Positions 25,671 to 35,474 are shown, numbered from the stretch's first letter. The stretch: DNA of 64,000 nt from Acidimicrobiaceae bacterium (GCA_016845585.1 JAERSO010000017.1:1-64000), one strand, 5' to 3'. A program made the numbers and translations. Notes: generated from the sequence alone by a model not told the origin.

Positions 25671-26736
25671 ATGAGAGTCGCAATTCCGACCGGTGGCGGC
25701 GACGTCCCGGGACTCAATCCTTGCATCAAGGCCGCCGTCCAACGGATCTCCGAGGGTGGGTCCGAGGTCATCGGTATCCGACGCGGTTGGGGAGGCCTCG
25801 TGGCCTGCAACCCCGCCGACCCCGATTCGGTGGCGGCCAACACGATGGCGCTGGATCCACTGGTGGTGCGCACCGTCGACCGCGCCGGCGGCACGTTCCT
25901 GCACACGTCGCGAACCAACCCGGGTCGAGTGGCCGAATCCGAGGTCCCGACTTCCTCCGTGATCGTCATTCCGGCGAAGGTCCGCACGACTTGACCCCCC
26001 ATGTAATCGAGGTGCTCGAGGCCCTCGGGATCGACGCTCTGATTCCCATCGGCGGCGACGACACCCTGTCCTACGGCCTTCGGATGCACGAAGAGGGCGT
26101 GCCGGTCATCGCCATCGCGAAGACCATGGACAACGACGTCCACGGCACTGATTACTGCATCGGCTTCTCCACCGCCGTGACTCGAGGTGTGGAGTTCATC
26201 CACAACCTGCGCACGAGCACCGGTTCGCACGAACGAATCGCCGTCGTCGAGCTGTTCGGGCGCTACTCCGGCGAGACTTCACTCATCACGGCGTACCTGG
26301 CCGGCGCCGACCGTGCGCTGATCAGTGAGGTGCCGTTCGACGTCGATCGCCTTGCGGGGCAGATCATGGCGGACAAGAAGGCCAACCCGTCCAACTACGC
26401 GATGATCACGGTCTCGGAGGGAGCGACGATCCAAGGCGGTGACGTGCACCTCTCCGGCGAAGCCGACGCCTACGGCCATCGCAAGCTCGGCGGAATCGGC
26501 CGCCCGACAGCCTCGATCTGATGGTGGCCACCAACTACGCGGTGATGGCCGCCGATCTCGCCCTCGAGGGCATGTCCGGCCGCATGGTCGCGCTGCGGGC
26601 CGGCGTCTACACGAACGTGTCGGTGGCGGCCACCGGCGAGGGCGTGAGGCGGGTCGATGTCGACGAGCTGTACGACATTGATGAGTACCGGCCGAAGCTC
26701 CGCCACGTCGGCGGAAAGCCCATGTTCTTGTACTGA
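25671..26736 (+). pseudogene. Phosphofructokinase, PPi-type signature, disrupted by a frameshift and an internal deletion
   Basis: Three pieces in different frames together make a phosphofructokinase. Piece 1 (25671 to about 25946) begins [16 protein letters not shown]. One base appears to be missing in the CCC at 25946-25948, after which piece 2 continues with [19 protein letters not shown] and [16 protein letters not shown]. At about 26500 roughly 30-40 codons are gone and the frame changes, ending with [20 protein letters not shown]. The Asp in GGDDT and the Lys in AKTMDND are the residues known to favour pyrophosphate over ATP. As read, it cannot encode a full enzyme. Confidence 0.75.
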
Positions 26737-26788
26737 CACCCTTCTCCTGGGCCATGATGGGCGGGTCGCCGCACCAAGGAGAAGCCGC

Positions 26789-27877
26789 ATGAAGGCCGCC
26801 GTACTCGAAAGCATCCCCGGGGAACTCGAGATCCAGGACGTGGAGATCGGCACGCCCGGGCCGCGTGAGGTTCTCATCCGCACTGCCAGTGCCGGCCTGT
26901 GCCACAGCGACCTGCACTTCATGGAGGGCAAGTACCCGTACCCGTGTCCGGCGATCCTCGGCCACGAGTCGGCGGGGGTCGTCGAGGCCGTCGGGTCGAT
27001 GGTGAGCTATGTCGAACCCGGCGACCACGTCATCACCTGCCTGTCCGCGTTCTGCGGCCACTGCGAGCAGTGCCTCAGCGGCCACATGTCACGCTGCGAC
27101 CTCAAGAACGCCGAACTGGTCCGCGGTAAGGACGAGCCGCCGCGCCTCCACCGCCACGATGGTGAGGTCGTCAACCAGTTCCTCCATCTCTCGTCGTTCG
27201 CCGAACAGATGCTCATCCACGAGCACGCGCTGGTGAAGATCGACAAGGCGATGCCGCTCGATCGTGCCGCACTCATCGGCTGCGGCGTCACCACCGGACT
27301 CGGCGCGGTGTTCCGCACCGCTCAGGTGCGGCCGGGCGAAACCGTGGCGGTGATCGGCTGCGGGGGTATCGGCCTGTCGGCGATCCAGGGCGCCCGCATC
27401 GCCGGCGCGAATCGGATCATCGCTGTCGACATGCTCGACTCGAAGCTCGACCTCGCCAAGGAACTCGGCGCCACCCACGTCGTGAACGCGTCCGACGGCC
27501 AAGCCGTTTCGGCCGTCAAGGAACTCACCGGTGGCGGCGTGCACCACGCGTTCGAGGCGGTCGGGGCCAAGGTCACGGCTGAGGATGCGTTCAAGATGCT
27601 CGGCAATGGCGGCCAGGCAACGGTGGTCGGGATGGTTCCGGTCGGCACCACGGTCGAGATCCATGGACCCGAACTGCTCAGCGAGAAGACCCTCACCGGC
27701 TCCAACATGGGCTCCAACCAGTTCCGCACCGACATGCCCCGCTTCGTCGACATGTATCTCGACGGCCGTCTCCGCCTCGACGAGATGGTCTCGAAGCACA
27801 TCGGCCTGGAGGACATCAACGCCGGTTTCGAGGAAATGAAGACGGGGGCCGTCGCCCGCAGCGTCATCCAGTTCTGA
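26789..27877 (+). CDS. Zinc-dependent alcohol dehydrogenase (MDR family)
   Basis: The 362-residue enzyme has the catalytic zinc ligands in GLCHSDLH and GHESAGVV, the four-Cys structural zinc loop (CGHCEQCLSGHMSRC near 91-105) and the NAD-binding fold VIGCGGIGLSAIQGA. It is the MDR class I/III type with a long loop after the structural zinc site. The ATG at 26789 follows AAGGAG. It lies 10 bp before an amidohydrolase gene, suggesting a shared transcript for oxidation of an alcohol-derived compound. Confidence 0.85.
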   Translation: MKAAVLESIPGELEIQDVEIGTPGPREVLIRTASAGLCHSDLHFMEGKYPYPCPAILGHESAGVVEAVGSMVSYVEPGDHVITCLSAFCGHCEQCLSGHMSRCDLKNAELVRGKDEPPRLHRHDGEVVNQFLHLSSFAEQMLIHEHALVKIDKAMPLDRAALIGCGVTTGLGAVFRTAQVRPGETVAVIGCGGIGLSAIQGARIAGANRIIAVDMLDSKLDLAKELGATHVVNASDGQAVSAVKELTGGGVHHAFEAVGAKVTAEDAFKMLGNGGQATVVGMVPVGTTVEIHGPELLSEKTLTGSNMGSNQFRTDMPRFVDMYLDGRLRLDEMVSKHIGLEDINAGFEEMKTGAVARSVIQF

Positions 27878-27887
27878 TCGCACCGCC

Positions 27888-29069
27888 ATGGCCTATGTAG
27901 AGAACCGGACCATCCACGACGCCGACTCCCACGTGATGGAACTCCCGCACCTGATCGGCGAGTACATCTCGGAGAAGCATCGGGAGGCGTTTGCGCCGCG
28001 GATGCGAAACCGTGATGACGCATGGGTTCGTGACACGGTGGCCCGACACGACGACCCGGCGTTTCGTGCCGGAGCAGCCGATGAGGTCATGCTGCGCAAA
28101 GGGCACGAGGCGCTCGGCGCATTCCGCAAGGAGGACCGGACGGAGTTGCTGGATCTCCTCGGTTTCGCCAGTCAGCTCGTGTTCACCACGGACGCACTCG
28201 ACAACTACGGGCTCGAGACGGGCAGGACGAACGATCTGGCGTGCGAGGCGGCTCGCGCCCACAACCGGATGATGGCGGACTTCTGCGATGTCGACCGTCG
28301 GCTGCTCGCCACCGGGTACGTCCCGCTGGTCGACATCGAGGAGGCGCCCCGAATCGCCCAGCAGGCGCTCGATCTCGGATGCAAAGCCCTCGTCATCTCG
28401 TCGCGCTGCCCACCGGGCCACAGCCCGAGCCATGTCGGGTTCGACCCGCTGTGGTCACTGGCCGAGGAGGCCGGAGTGCCGGTCCTGTTCCACGTGGGCG
28501 GTGAGGCGAAGATGAACCCCGACTACCACAACACCGGCGGCCCGCAGGTGCTCGATTTCCACGGCGGCGCGGAGAACTTCACGTCCACCAGCTACATGAC
28601 CATCCCGCTCTCGCTCTGGGAGACGATGTCGGTGCTCATCCTCGACGGTGTGCTCGATCGCCACGAGAACCTGAAGTTCGGGGCCATCGAGCTCGGTGCC
28701 AGCTGGGTGCCCGGGTGGATGCGCTTCCTGGATTCGGGCGCCGCGGCATTCATGAAGGGCGAGGATCGGCTGAAGAGCCTTTCGGCGACACCGAGTGAGA
28801 TCGTCCGCCGCCAGTTCCGGGTGACGCCCTACCCGCACGAACCCACCGGCTGGATCATCGAGAACACCGGGCCCGAGGTCTGCCTGTTCTCGTCGGACTT
28901 CCCACATGTCGAGGGCGGCCGCAATCCGCTCAAGCGGTTCGGTGCTGCGCTCGAGGGCATCTCGGAGCACGAACAGCAGCGGTTCTACCGGGACAACTTC
29001 ATCGATCTGATGGGTGCAGGCCTGGACAAGTCACTTCACGACCACCCGTCGGTGAAGGCGGCGAGCTGA
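27888..29069 (+). CDS. Amidohydrolase-2 family metal hydrolase/decarboxylase
   Basis: The 393-residue protein has the TIM-barrel amidohydrolase-2 layout: DADSHVME at the N-terminus, VLFHVGG in the middle and the metal-binding SSDFPHVEGG near the end. Members act as hydrolases or metal-dependent decarboxylases (ACMSD-like) and are numerous in actinobacteria. Its stop overlaps the start of the next gene (TGATG). The actual substrate is unknown. Confidence 0.75.
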   Translation: MAYVENRTIHDADSHVMELPHLIGEYISEKHREAFAPRMRNRDDAWVRDTVARHDDPAFRAGAADEVMLRKGHEALGAFRKEDRTELLDLLGFASQLVFTTDALDNYGLETGRTNDLACEAARAHNRMMADFCDVDRRLLATGYVPLVDIEEAPRIAQQALDLGCKALVISSRCPPGHSPSHVGFDPLWSLAEEAGVPVLFHVGGEAKMNPDYHNTGGPQVLDFHGGAENFTSTSYMTIPLSLWETMSVLILDGVLDRHENLKFGAIELGASWVPGWMRFLDSGAAAFMKGEDRLKSLSATPSEIVRRQFRVTPYPHEPTGWIIENTGPEVCLFSSDFPHVEGGRNPLKRFGAALEGISEHEQQRFYRDNFIDLMGAGLDKSLHDHPSVKAAS

Positions 29070-30136
29070 TGGCTTCCTTCGTGGTCCACGGTCTGACCCG
29101 GTCGTACTTCACGCGGAAGGTCACCGGATACCTGGACTTCACGGATCGGCCGTGGCGACTCGAGCCGTGCCCGCCCAACATCCATCCCAACGCCAGCGAG
29201 ATCGGTTGGACGGGTGGTATCCCGGTGGTCACCGGACCCGACGGAGACCTGATGTGGGACTCGACGGCGATCATCGAGCACCTCGATTCCCACACGGATC
29301 CAAGCAGGGGAGTGCTCCCCGAGGACCAGACCCTGCGGTTCCTCGTTCACCTGCTCGACGACTTCTCCGACGAGTGGTTCTACCGGCCGGCGGTCGGCAG
29401 CCGCTGGAGCTTCCCCGGCAACACCGAGACGGCCGGCTGGCAGATCGCCGAAGAGCTCTCGGCGTTCCTCGGGTTCCCCGGCGGGCCGGTGCGAGAGAAC
29501 GTCGTCGAGGCGATGACGGGGAGCCTGCCGAAGCTTGGCGTTCACCCCGGCTCCATCGATGCCTGGATGGAGGAATCCGTCACCCCGTGGTTCCAGGCCC
29601 TCGACGAACACCTCGGCGACGACGGCTACCTTGTCGGCGACCGGCCGAGCATGGCCGACTTCGCGCTCTTCGGCGCCAACGTCGCCCACTTCGTCGGCGA
29701 CCCCGTCTGTCGTGAACTGGCCGACGAGTACGGCCCGGCCGTGGTGGCGCACACCCATCGCCTCCAGATGCCGCAGCGGCACGACTTCGGCGACTGGTTC
29801 AGCGTCGCCACCGTGCCCGACACCCTGATCGACGTGATCGCGGAGGCGGGCCGGCACTATCTCCCCTGGGTCGCGGAGGCCACCGTTGCCGGCAGCGCCT
29901 CCGTCGCGCTCAGCGACGAGGTCTCGGTCGACATCACCGCGTCGCCGTTCCTCATCGCGGCTCGCGGCGTCATGCTCGCCCGATATGTGGCGGCGCGGTC
30001 TGCCGAACTCGATCAGATCCTGGATCGAGCGGGCGTGCTGCGGTACTTCGCCGACCATGTGGATCAGGCGACCGCCGTTCCCGACGTGCGTGATCATGCC
30101 CGGCCACCGGACAACCGGCCCTACGCGATCAACTGA
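29069..30136 (+). CDS. Glutathione S-transferase-like two-domain protein
   Basis: The 355-residue protein starts with a thioredoxin-like domain (VVHGLTRSYFTRKVTGYLDF, then GGIPVVTGPDGDLMWDSTAIIEHLD, the typical GST proline and DS motif). An alpha-helical domain follows (DGYLVGDRPSMADFALFG). It carries an extra C-terminal region of about 100 residues not found in ordinary GSTs. Since most actinobacteria lack glutathione, the thiol cofactor or function may differ. It is coupled to the amidohydrolase gene. Confidence 0.7.
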   Translation: MASFVVHGLTRSYFTRKVTGYLDFTDRPWRLEPCPPNIHPNASEIGWTGGIPVVTGPDGDLMWDSTAIIEHLDSHTDPSRGVLPEDQTLRFLVHLLDDFSDEWFYRPAVGSRWSFPGNTETAGWQIAEELSAFLGFPGGPVRENVVEAMTGSLPKLGVHPGSIDAWMEESVTPWFQALDEHLGDDGYLVGDRPSMADFALFGANVAHFVGDPVCRELADEYGPAVVAHTHRLQMPQRHDFGDWFSVATVPDTLIDVIAEAGRHYLPWVAEATVAGSASVALSDEVSVDITASPFLIAARGVMLARYVAARSAELDQILDRAGVLRYFADHVDQATAVPDVRDHARPPDNRPYAIN

Positions 30137-30156
30137 TCGGTCCGATTCCCCGCTAA

Positions 30157-30606
30157 CGTATCGACATACATCGATGCAAATGGTCGCTTGGTTCGGCCCT
30201 CGTCGTCGGCGGATGGCTCGCCTTCACGGCCGCCCGTAGTCGCTCTCCCGGGTCGTCGGAGCTCTTCGCCACTCATGCGGCAGGCGCCGACCACGTCGAC
30301 TGCTACGCTGCCGCACTGGATGAGGCCACATCGGTGGAGAGCATCAATCGATTCGCGCTGCAGCGCGGCCGCGAAATCGGCCGAAGCGACACGGAGATCG
30401 TCTACGAGGACCGCGCGCCCGGCCTCACGTTCGTCGTCAGCTATGAGGTTGCCGATGGTGAGCTCGCCTTCTCCACGGCAGTCAAGACGGCGGACCGCAC
30501 GGGCCGGTTGCACTTCACGGTGATCCGGCCGTTCCATCGCATCCTGGCGCCGGTGGTGCCGATCATCACCGCCCGACGCCTGTGTGCCGTGGCGAACAGA
30601 ACATGA
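30157..30606 (+). pseudogene. DUF2867-like small protein without a usable start codon
   Basis: The frame contains a membrane-helix-like opening (SLGSALVVGGWLAF), then a domain ending in DRTGRLHFTVIRPFHR, which resembles the end of DUF2867 proteins. From the upstream TAA (30154-30156) to GTG at 30334 there is no ATG, GTG or TTG, although the sequence looks coding. An ATG at 30173 lies in the next frame, so a single-base change near the start may have separated start and body. A 90-residue product from GTG 30334 is possible. It overlaps the FMO start. Confidence 0.45.
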
Positions 30607-31832
30607 CCAGTGTCGCGGTGATCGGAGCCGGCGCGGCCGGATTGGTCTCCGCGAAGGAGCTACGCGCCGCCGGACACGACGTCGTCGTCTTCGAACGGTC
30701 GGACGAGATCGGTGGGGTCTGGGTCTACGACGAGGCGCCCGGTCGCACGATGTACGCCTCGCTTCGCACCAACCTGCCGCGCGATCTGATGGCGTTTCGC
30801 AGCTACCCGTTCGATTCGAGTGGTGGTGGCGCGGACGATCTCCCACGGTTCCCGTCGCACGAGTCGGTGCTCGAGTATCTCCGCCGGTACGCAACCGATC
30901 ATGATCTGGTCGATCTGGTTCGCTTCGGCACCGAGGTGACCAACGTCCGTCCATCCGGAGGCGGATGGGTGCTGGAGACGCGCGGTGGAGTGACGGCCGA
31001 GCATCATGACTTCGACGCGGTCGCGGTGTGCAACGGCCACTTCTCCATCCCCCGTGTCATCGAGATCGAGGGGTCGGCGACGTTTCCCGGCGTGCTGACG
31101 CACAGCCGCGACTACCGCCGCCCGGACCCCTTCATCGGCATGCGTGTCGCCGTTGTCGGCACCGGCTCATCCGGGCTCGACCTCTCCCTCGAGCTCGCTG
31201 CGTTGGCCGAACACGTCTACTGGTGTGGGCGAACCTCGGAGGACGTTCGCACGTTCCCGCGGGTGGAGAATGTCTCGACTGTACCGATGCCGCAGCGTCT
31301 GACGGCCGACGGCGAACTCGTCGTGGCCGGCGAACACTTCCCGGTGGACTCGGTGATCCTCTGCACCGGATTCCACTACGACCTGTCGTTCATCGAGCAG
31401 GGTGTCGTCGAAGGCACGGATGCCCCCGTGTCGCTGTACCGGCACCTCGTGCCGATCGGCCACCCGACCATGGCGTTGATCGGCATCCCCCAGCGAATCA
31501 TCCCCTTCCCCCTCTTCGAGATGCAGGCCAAGTGGTTCGCGGCGAGCCTGTCGGGTGTGGTTGCTCCGGCCGGCGAGGAACAGATGTCCGCCTGGGTGGA
31601 GGACTGGCACCAGCACTGCCGCGCCGAGGGACGGGAGCCGTACCAGTACCGCAACATCGGCGCCGAACAGTTCGACTACATCGACGAGCTGGCCCGAGAG
31701 TGCGGGGCCGAGCCGCTCCCGGACTGGTACCGGCCGTTGGCCCACGAGACGACCCAGAGCCGCCTGGCCAATCTCCTGGAGTATCGGGATCTGCCGCTGA
31801 CCAACCAGGGCGACTCCCGACTCGCGCCCTGA
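30603..31832 (+). CDS. Flavin-containing monooxygenase (FMO)
   Basis: The 409-residue enzyme has an FAD-binding GAGAAGLVSAKEL at the N-terminus, the FMO signature FPGVLTHSRDY and an NADPH-binding GTGSSGLDLSLEL. FMOs insert oxygen into soft nucleophiles such as amines and sulfides. Bacterial relatives include trimethylamine monooxygenase, but nothing here fixes the substrate. The ATG lies 4 bp inside the end of the DUF2867-like frame. Confidence 0.85.
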   Translation: MTSVAVIGAGAAGLVSAKELRAAGHDVVVFERSDEIGGVWVYDEAPGRTMYASLRTNLPRDLMAFRSYPFDSSGGGADDLPRFPSHESVLEYLRRYATDHDLVDLVRFGTEVTNVRPSGGGWVLETRGGVTAEHHDFDAVAVCNGHFSIPRVIEIEGSATFPGVLTHSRDYRRPDPFIGMRVAVVGTGSSGLDLSLELAALAEHVYWCGRTSEDVRTFPRVENVSTVPMPQRLTADGELVVAGEHFPVDSVILCTGFHYDLSFIEQGVVEGTDAPVSLYRHLVPIGHPTMALIGIPQRIIPFPLFEMQAKWFAASLSGVVAPAGEEQMSAWVEDWHQHCRAEGREPYQYRNIGAEQFDYIDELARECGAEPLPDWYRPLAHETTQSRLANLLEYRDLPLTNQGDSRLAP

Positions 31833-31836
31833 ATTC

Positions 31837-32526
31837 TCAGAGCGCGTCGCCGGGCCGGACGAGCCCGGTCTGGTAGGCGAGGACGACGAGTTGGGCGCGG
31901 TCTCGCAGATCGAGTTTCATCATCGCTCGATTGATGTGGGTCTTGACCGTGAGCGGTGAGAGAAACGCTCGCTCGGCGATGTCGGCGTTGGACAGGCCGT
32001 GAGCCGCGAGAGCCATCATCTCCCGCTCCCGTTCGGTGAGCGTGTCGAGCGCGCCGGCATCGAGATCGACGGTGCTGGACCCGGAGAAGCGAGCGAGCAG
32101 TGCACGGGTGGCCTTCGGGGAGAGCAGTGCGTCGCCGGCGGCGACCGACCGGATCGCGTCGAGGAGTTCGGTCGGGCCGACTCCCTTGCCGAGGAATCCG
32201 CTTGCCCCCGCCTGCACCGCCTGGATCACGTACTCGTCGAGTTCGAACGTCGTGAGGACGATGACCTTCACACCCGCGAGGTCGTCGTCGGCGCAGATCT
32301 CGCGTGTTGCGGCCAAACCGTCGAGGCCGGGCATCCGAATGTCCATCAGGACGACATCGGCGCGTGTGGTGCGCAGGAGCTCGACGGCGGCATGGCCGTC
32401 CTCGGCCTCACCGACGACAGCGAGGTCGTCGGCGCTGTCGACCAGGGCGCGAAACCCGGCCCGGATGAGTGCCTGGTCGTCCGCCAGCACCACCCGGATG
32501 GTCCCCTGGTCGGCGTGCTCGGTCAT
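31837..32526 (-). CDS. NarL/LuxR-type response regulator
   Basis: The 229-residue protein combines a receiver domain (acidic pocket DDQ, phosphoacceptor Asp in VVLMDIRMPG near residue 60, Lys in GKGVGP) and a C-terminal LuxR helix-turn-helix (LTEREREMMALAAHGLSNADIA then LSPLTVKTHINRAMMKL). The start overlaps the kinase stop by 4 bp, so the two are a coupled pair. It most likely controls the ABC exporter genes just upstream, the common arrangement for these drug- or peptide-responsive modules. Confidence 0.85.
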   Translation of the reverse strand: MTEHADQGTIRVVLADDQALIRAGFRALVDSADDLAVVGEAEDGHAAVELLRTTRADVVLMDIRMPGLDGLAATREICADDDLAGVKVIVLTTFELDEYVIQAVQAGASGFLGKGVGPTELLDAIRSVAAGDALLSPKATRALLARFSGSSTVDLDAGALDTLTEREREMMALAAHGLSNADIAERAFLSPLTVKTHINRAMMKLDLRDRAQLVVLAYQTGLVRPGDAL

Positions 32527-33740
32527 TCCTGATCCGTTCCCGGGAGCTTGGCGTGGACCTCGAAGCGTTGACCGTCGGGACTCGGGCCGGCACTGATCGA
32601 GCCACCGATCGCCTCGACCCGTTCCCGCATCCCGACGAGACCGAAGCCTCCGCTGCCCTCGTCCTCGCCGACCGGCCCCGGTGTCGGGTTCGTCACCGCA
32701 ACCTCGAGCCCCTGGTCATCGAATCGAAGCGACACGGTTGCAGCGCCGACGCCGTGCTTGTGTGCGTTCGTCAGAGATTCCTGCACCACCCGGTAGGCCG
32801 TGACCTCGGCGAGGCCGGACATGGCGCGTGGGGTTCCTGAGGTCTCGTGTCGGATGTCGAGACCACTTGCAGCGAACGACGCAATCAGATCCTCCACCGC
32901 GGTCAGGTCCGGCGTGGGGGTGGTGGGCTCGGTCGCATCCTCCGGAGATCGGAGCACTCCGAGGAGTTCGCCGAGCTGGTCGACCACGGTTGACGCCGCG
33001 TCCCGTACGGCGTCCAGTGCTTCGCCGGCCGCGTCCGCGTCCGATTCCATCAGGTGGCCGGCCACCGCTGACTGCACATTGATCACCGCGATGTGGTGGG
33101 CGACGAGATCGTGAACGTCTCTGGCGATCCGGAGCCGTTCCTCGATCACTCGACGTTGGGCTTCGAGCTCTCGTGACTGCTCGGCCTGGAGCGCTCGCTC
33201 CTGCGCTGTGGCAACACTCTCTCGTACCGCTCGCACCGCGGCGCCCGCCGCGGCGGCGAAAGCCGGCCAGGCGATCGCGGCCAAGCCCGCCCCCTCGATC
33301 GCATCGCCCTTGAGCAGGGCGGTGATCATCAACAAGAAGCTGAGGGTCGTGATTGCACCGGCCACGGCCGCGATGCGTCGCGTGTTTTGCTGTGCGACCG
33401 TGAACAAGGCGACGAGCGCGACCGGGAAGAGAACCGTCGGTCGGTCGGTCACGGCGATGACCACGGCCGACGCGGCGAGCGCCGCCGCAAGGGTTGGCAC
33501 GGGGTGGGCGCGCCGGACCAGGACCAGGCCGACGGCGATGGCGAAGGCGATCCACTCACCGGCCTCGTAGGCGCCGTTGTCCACCGAGTTCCGCACGAGG
33601 AAGCCAACGGTCAGCAAGCCGATGAGAGCCGCGTCGATCAAGCGGTCGGGGACCTGCCACGGCAACAGCCGCACCCGGGACGGATGCGGCTGTTCGTTCA
33701 TCTCGACGACCGTAGCGCCGCCGGATCGATGATCAGGCAT
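32523..33740 (-). CDS. Sensor histidine kinase, HisKA_3 type
   Basis: The 405-residue protein has an N-terminal membrane domain of about five helices (residues 25-140), a coiled stretch, the phosphoacceptor His in ARDVHDLVAHH and an ATPase domain with the N-box (VVQESLTNAHKHG) and GGFGLVGMRERV. No separate sensor domain is seen, so sensing is probably membrane-based. The ATG at 33740 overlaps the permease stop; an alternative start is ATG 33701. It partners the response regulator at 31837. Confidence 0.85.
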   Translation of the reverse strand: MPDHRSGGATVVEMNEQPHPSRVRLLPWQVPDRLIDAALIGLLTVGFLVRNSVDNGAYEAGEWIAFAIAVGLVLVRRAHPVPTLAAALAASAVVIAVTDRPTVLFPVALVALFTVAQQNTRRIAAVAGAITTLSFLLMITALLKGDAIEGAGLAAIAWPAFAAAAGAAVRAVRESVATAQERALQAEQSRELEAQRRVIEERLRIARDVHDLVAHHIAVINVQSAVAGHLMESDADAAGEALDAVRDAASTVVDQLGELLGVLRSPEDATEPTTPTPDLTAVEDLIASFAASGLDIRHETSGTPRAMSGLAEVTAYRVVQESLTNAHKHGVGAATVSLRFDDQGLEVAVTNPTPGPVGEDEGSGGFGLVGMRERVEAIGGSISAGPSPDGQRFEVHAKLPGTDQE

Positions 33741-34551
33741 CTCGCCGCTTCAGTGAGATCGCTGCGGCGCCGACGATCCCGACGACCCAGGCGACGAGAA
33801 CGGCGGTTCCCCAGCCGGCGGACAGGAGCTCGCTGTTGGACTCGATGCCCTGCATGGCGGTGGCGGCGTTGCTCGGGAGAACCTTGCCCAGCGGATCGCC
33901 GATCGAGGCCGGCAGCAGACCGATCATCACCGGAGCGATGAACAAGGTGGTCACGACCGCGCCGGCGCCGGCTGCGGTGCTGCGCAACAGGAACCCGAGT
34001 CCGACACCCATCATCCCGATCGCCGCGCCGTAGACGGCGGTGCCGAGAAGGGCTTGAAGGACGCCATCGCTTCGGAGGGAGAGTGCTTCCCAACCGGTGG
34101 GCAGCAGGGCTTGTCCCACCAGGAAGGCGAGCACGGCAGCGATGAGACTGACGATGAACACGAGCGCGCCGTAGACGGTGGTCTTCGCACCGAGAACACG
34201 GAGTCGATCGGGTGCCGCACCGAACCAGGTGCGAATCAGCCCGGTCTGGTACTCGCCGGCCACCAGCGCCACGCCGAGGATCGCGATGATGATCTGGCTC
34301 AGATTGAAGCCGCCCAGGCTGAGCGACAGCGAGTTGGCGGCGAGACGACTCGGCCCGTCTCCGGTGCCGGCCACCGACGCGAACAGCGCACCGAGGCCGA
34401 CCGTCGCGGCGGCTGCTCCGCCGAGGGCGACGACATTGCTACGTACGGTGCGGAACTTGAACCATTCCGAGGAGACGATGCGCCCGAAGGTCACACGATG
34501 GTCGGTCGGTGAGGGGGTGGTGAGTGAGGGGGTGGTGAGTGATGTGGTCAT
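33733..34551 (-). CDS. ABC-2-type transporter permease
   Basis: The 272-residue protein has six hydrophobic segments after a hydrophilic N-terminus with the typical SEWFKFRTVRSN segment preceding the first helix. The first residues hold an imperfect repeat, LTTPSLTTPSP, made by a short DNA direct repeat (GTGAGGGGGTGGT). It is coupled to the ATPase gene (TGATG overlap at 34549-34553) and to the kinase gene. Together they form an ABC export system, perhaps for a drug, lipid or peptide. Confidence 0.8.
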   Translation of the reverse strand: MTTSLTTPSLTTPSPTDHRVTFGRIVSSEWFKFRTVRSNVVALGGAAAATVGLGALFASVAGTGDGPSRLAANSLSLSLGGFNLSQIIIAILGVALVAGEYQTGLIRTWFGAAPDRLRVLGAKTTVYGALVFIVSLIAAVLAFLVGQALLPTGWEALSLRSDGVLQALLGTAVYGAAIGMMGVGLGFLLRSTAAGAGAVVTTLFIAPVMIGLLPASIGDPLGKVLPSNAATAMQGIESNSELLSAGWGTAVLVAWVVGIVGAAAISLKRRDA

Positions 34552-35474
34552 CAGGCGGCTTCCTTGGTGAGGGTGTGGGCGGTGTACTGGACGGCATCAG
34601 CCGTCAGATCCATGAATGTCTGTTCGAGTGTGCTGCGTCGGTTGGTCAGCTCGGAAAGAGCGATGGAGTTCGTTGCGGCCAGTCGGCCGATCTCGGTGCT
34701 GTCGATACCGGTGACGGAGATCGCGCCGCCGTTCTCGGAGCGGATGGTGACACCGTCGCGGGTGAGGAGCGAGCGCATCCGCTGGGTGTCGTCGGAGCGG
34801 ACGAGCACGCTCGACTCCCTACCCATGGCATCCAACTCGGTAGCGGTCACATCGGCGATCAGCCGGCCCTGGCCGATGATCACGAAGTGTTCGGCCGTCA
34901 GCGCCATCTCGCTCATGAGATGCGACGAGACGAGCACGGTCCGTCCCTCGTCGGCGAGGTCCTTGAGAAGGTTGCGGATCCAGAGGATCCCCTCAGGATC
35001 GAGCCCATTGACCGGCTCGTCGAGCATGACGGTCTCCGGATCGCCCAGGAGGGCCGATGCGATGCCGAGGCGCTGGCTCATCCCGAGGGAGAAGTCACCG
35101 GCGGCTCGTTCGGCCACGTCGCTGAGCCCCACGATGTCGAGGACTCCCTCGACCCGTTCCCCGGAGATGCCGCTGGTGGCGGCGAGCGCCCGAAGATGGT
35201 TGCGACCGGATCGCTTGGGATGCACCGCCTTGGCTTCGAGCAATGCGCCGAGCTCGGTGAGCGGTGCCTTCTGCTCGACGAGGCGTCGGCCGTTGACTGT
35301 TGCCGTGCCGCTGGTCGGGCGGTCGAGTCCGAGGATCATCCGCATCGTGGTCGACTTGCCGGCTCCGTTCGGTCCGAGAAAGCCGGTGACGATGCCCGGT
35401 TCGACGACGAAGGAGAGGTCGTCGACTGCGGTGGTTGCGCCGTAGCGTTTGGTGAGGTTCTGTACTTCGATCAT
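34551..35474 (-). CDS. ABC transporter ATP-binding protein, ABC-2 exporter type
   Basis: The 307-residue ATPase has Walker A (GPNGAGKST), the signature FSLGMSQRLGIA, Walker B (TVMLDEP) and the extra C-terminal ~80 residues common to bacitracin/drug-type exporters. The signature is SLGM rather than LSGG, a known variant. I chose ATG at 35472-35474 because GGAG lies 5 bp upstream; a longer frame to 35510 adds unrelated residues. It is the first gene of the ABC-kinase-regulator operon. Confidence 0.85.
   Translation of the reverse strand: MIEVQNLTKRYGATTAVDDLSFVVEPGIVTGFLGPNGAGKSTTMRMILGLDRPTSGTATVNGRRLVEQKAPLTELGALLEAKAVHPKRSGRNHLRALAATSGISGERVEGVLDIVGLSDVAERAAGDFSLGMSQRLGIASALLGDPETVMLDEPVNGLDPEGILWIRNLLKDLADEGRTVLVSSHLMSEMALTAEHFVIIGQGRLIADVTATELDAMGRESSVLVRSDDTQRMRSLLTRDGVTIRSENGGAISVTGIDSTEIGRLAATNSIALSELTNRRSTLEQTFMDLTADAVQYTAHTLTKEAA

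Noticed and set aside
31837-33740. DosR/DosS two-component system
   Set aside because: The kinase has membrane helices and no GAF/haem domains, and the pair is embedded with an ABC exporter, so it is the exporter's own regulator.
34500-34545. Short direct repeat in the permease N-terminus as a mobile-element footprint
   Set aside because: It is a simple local duplication of about 18 bp encoding LTTPS; there are no flanking inverted repeats or transposase.
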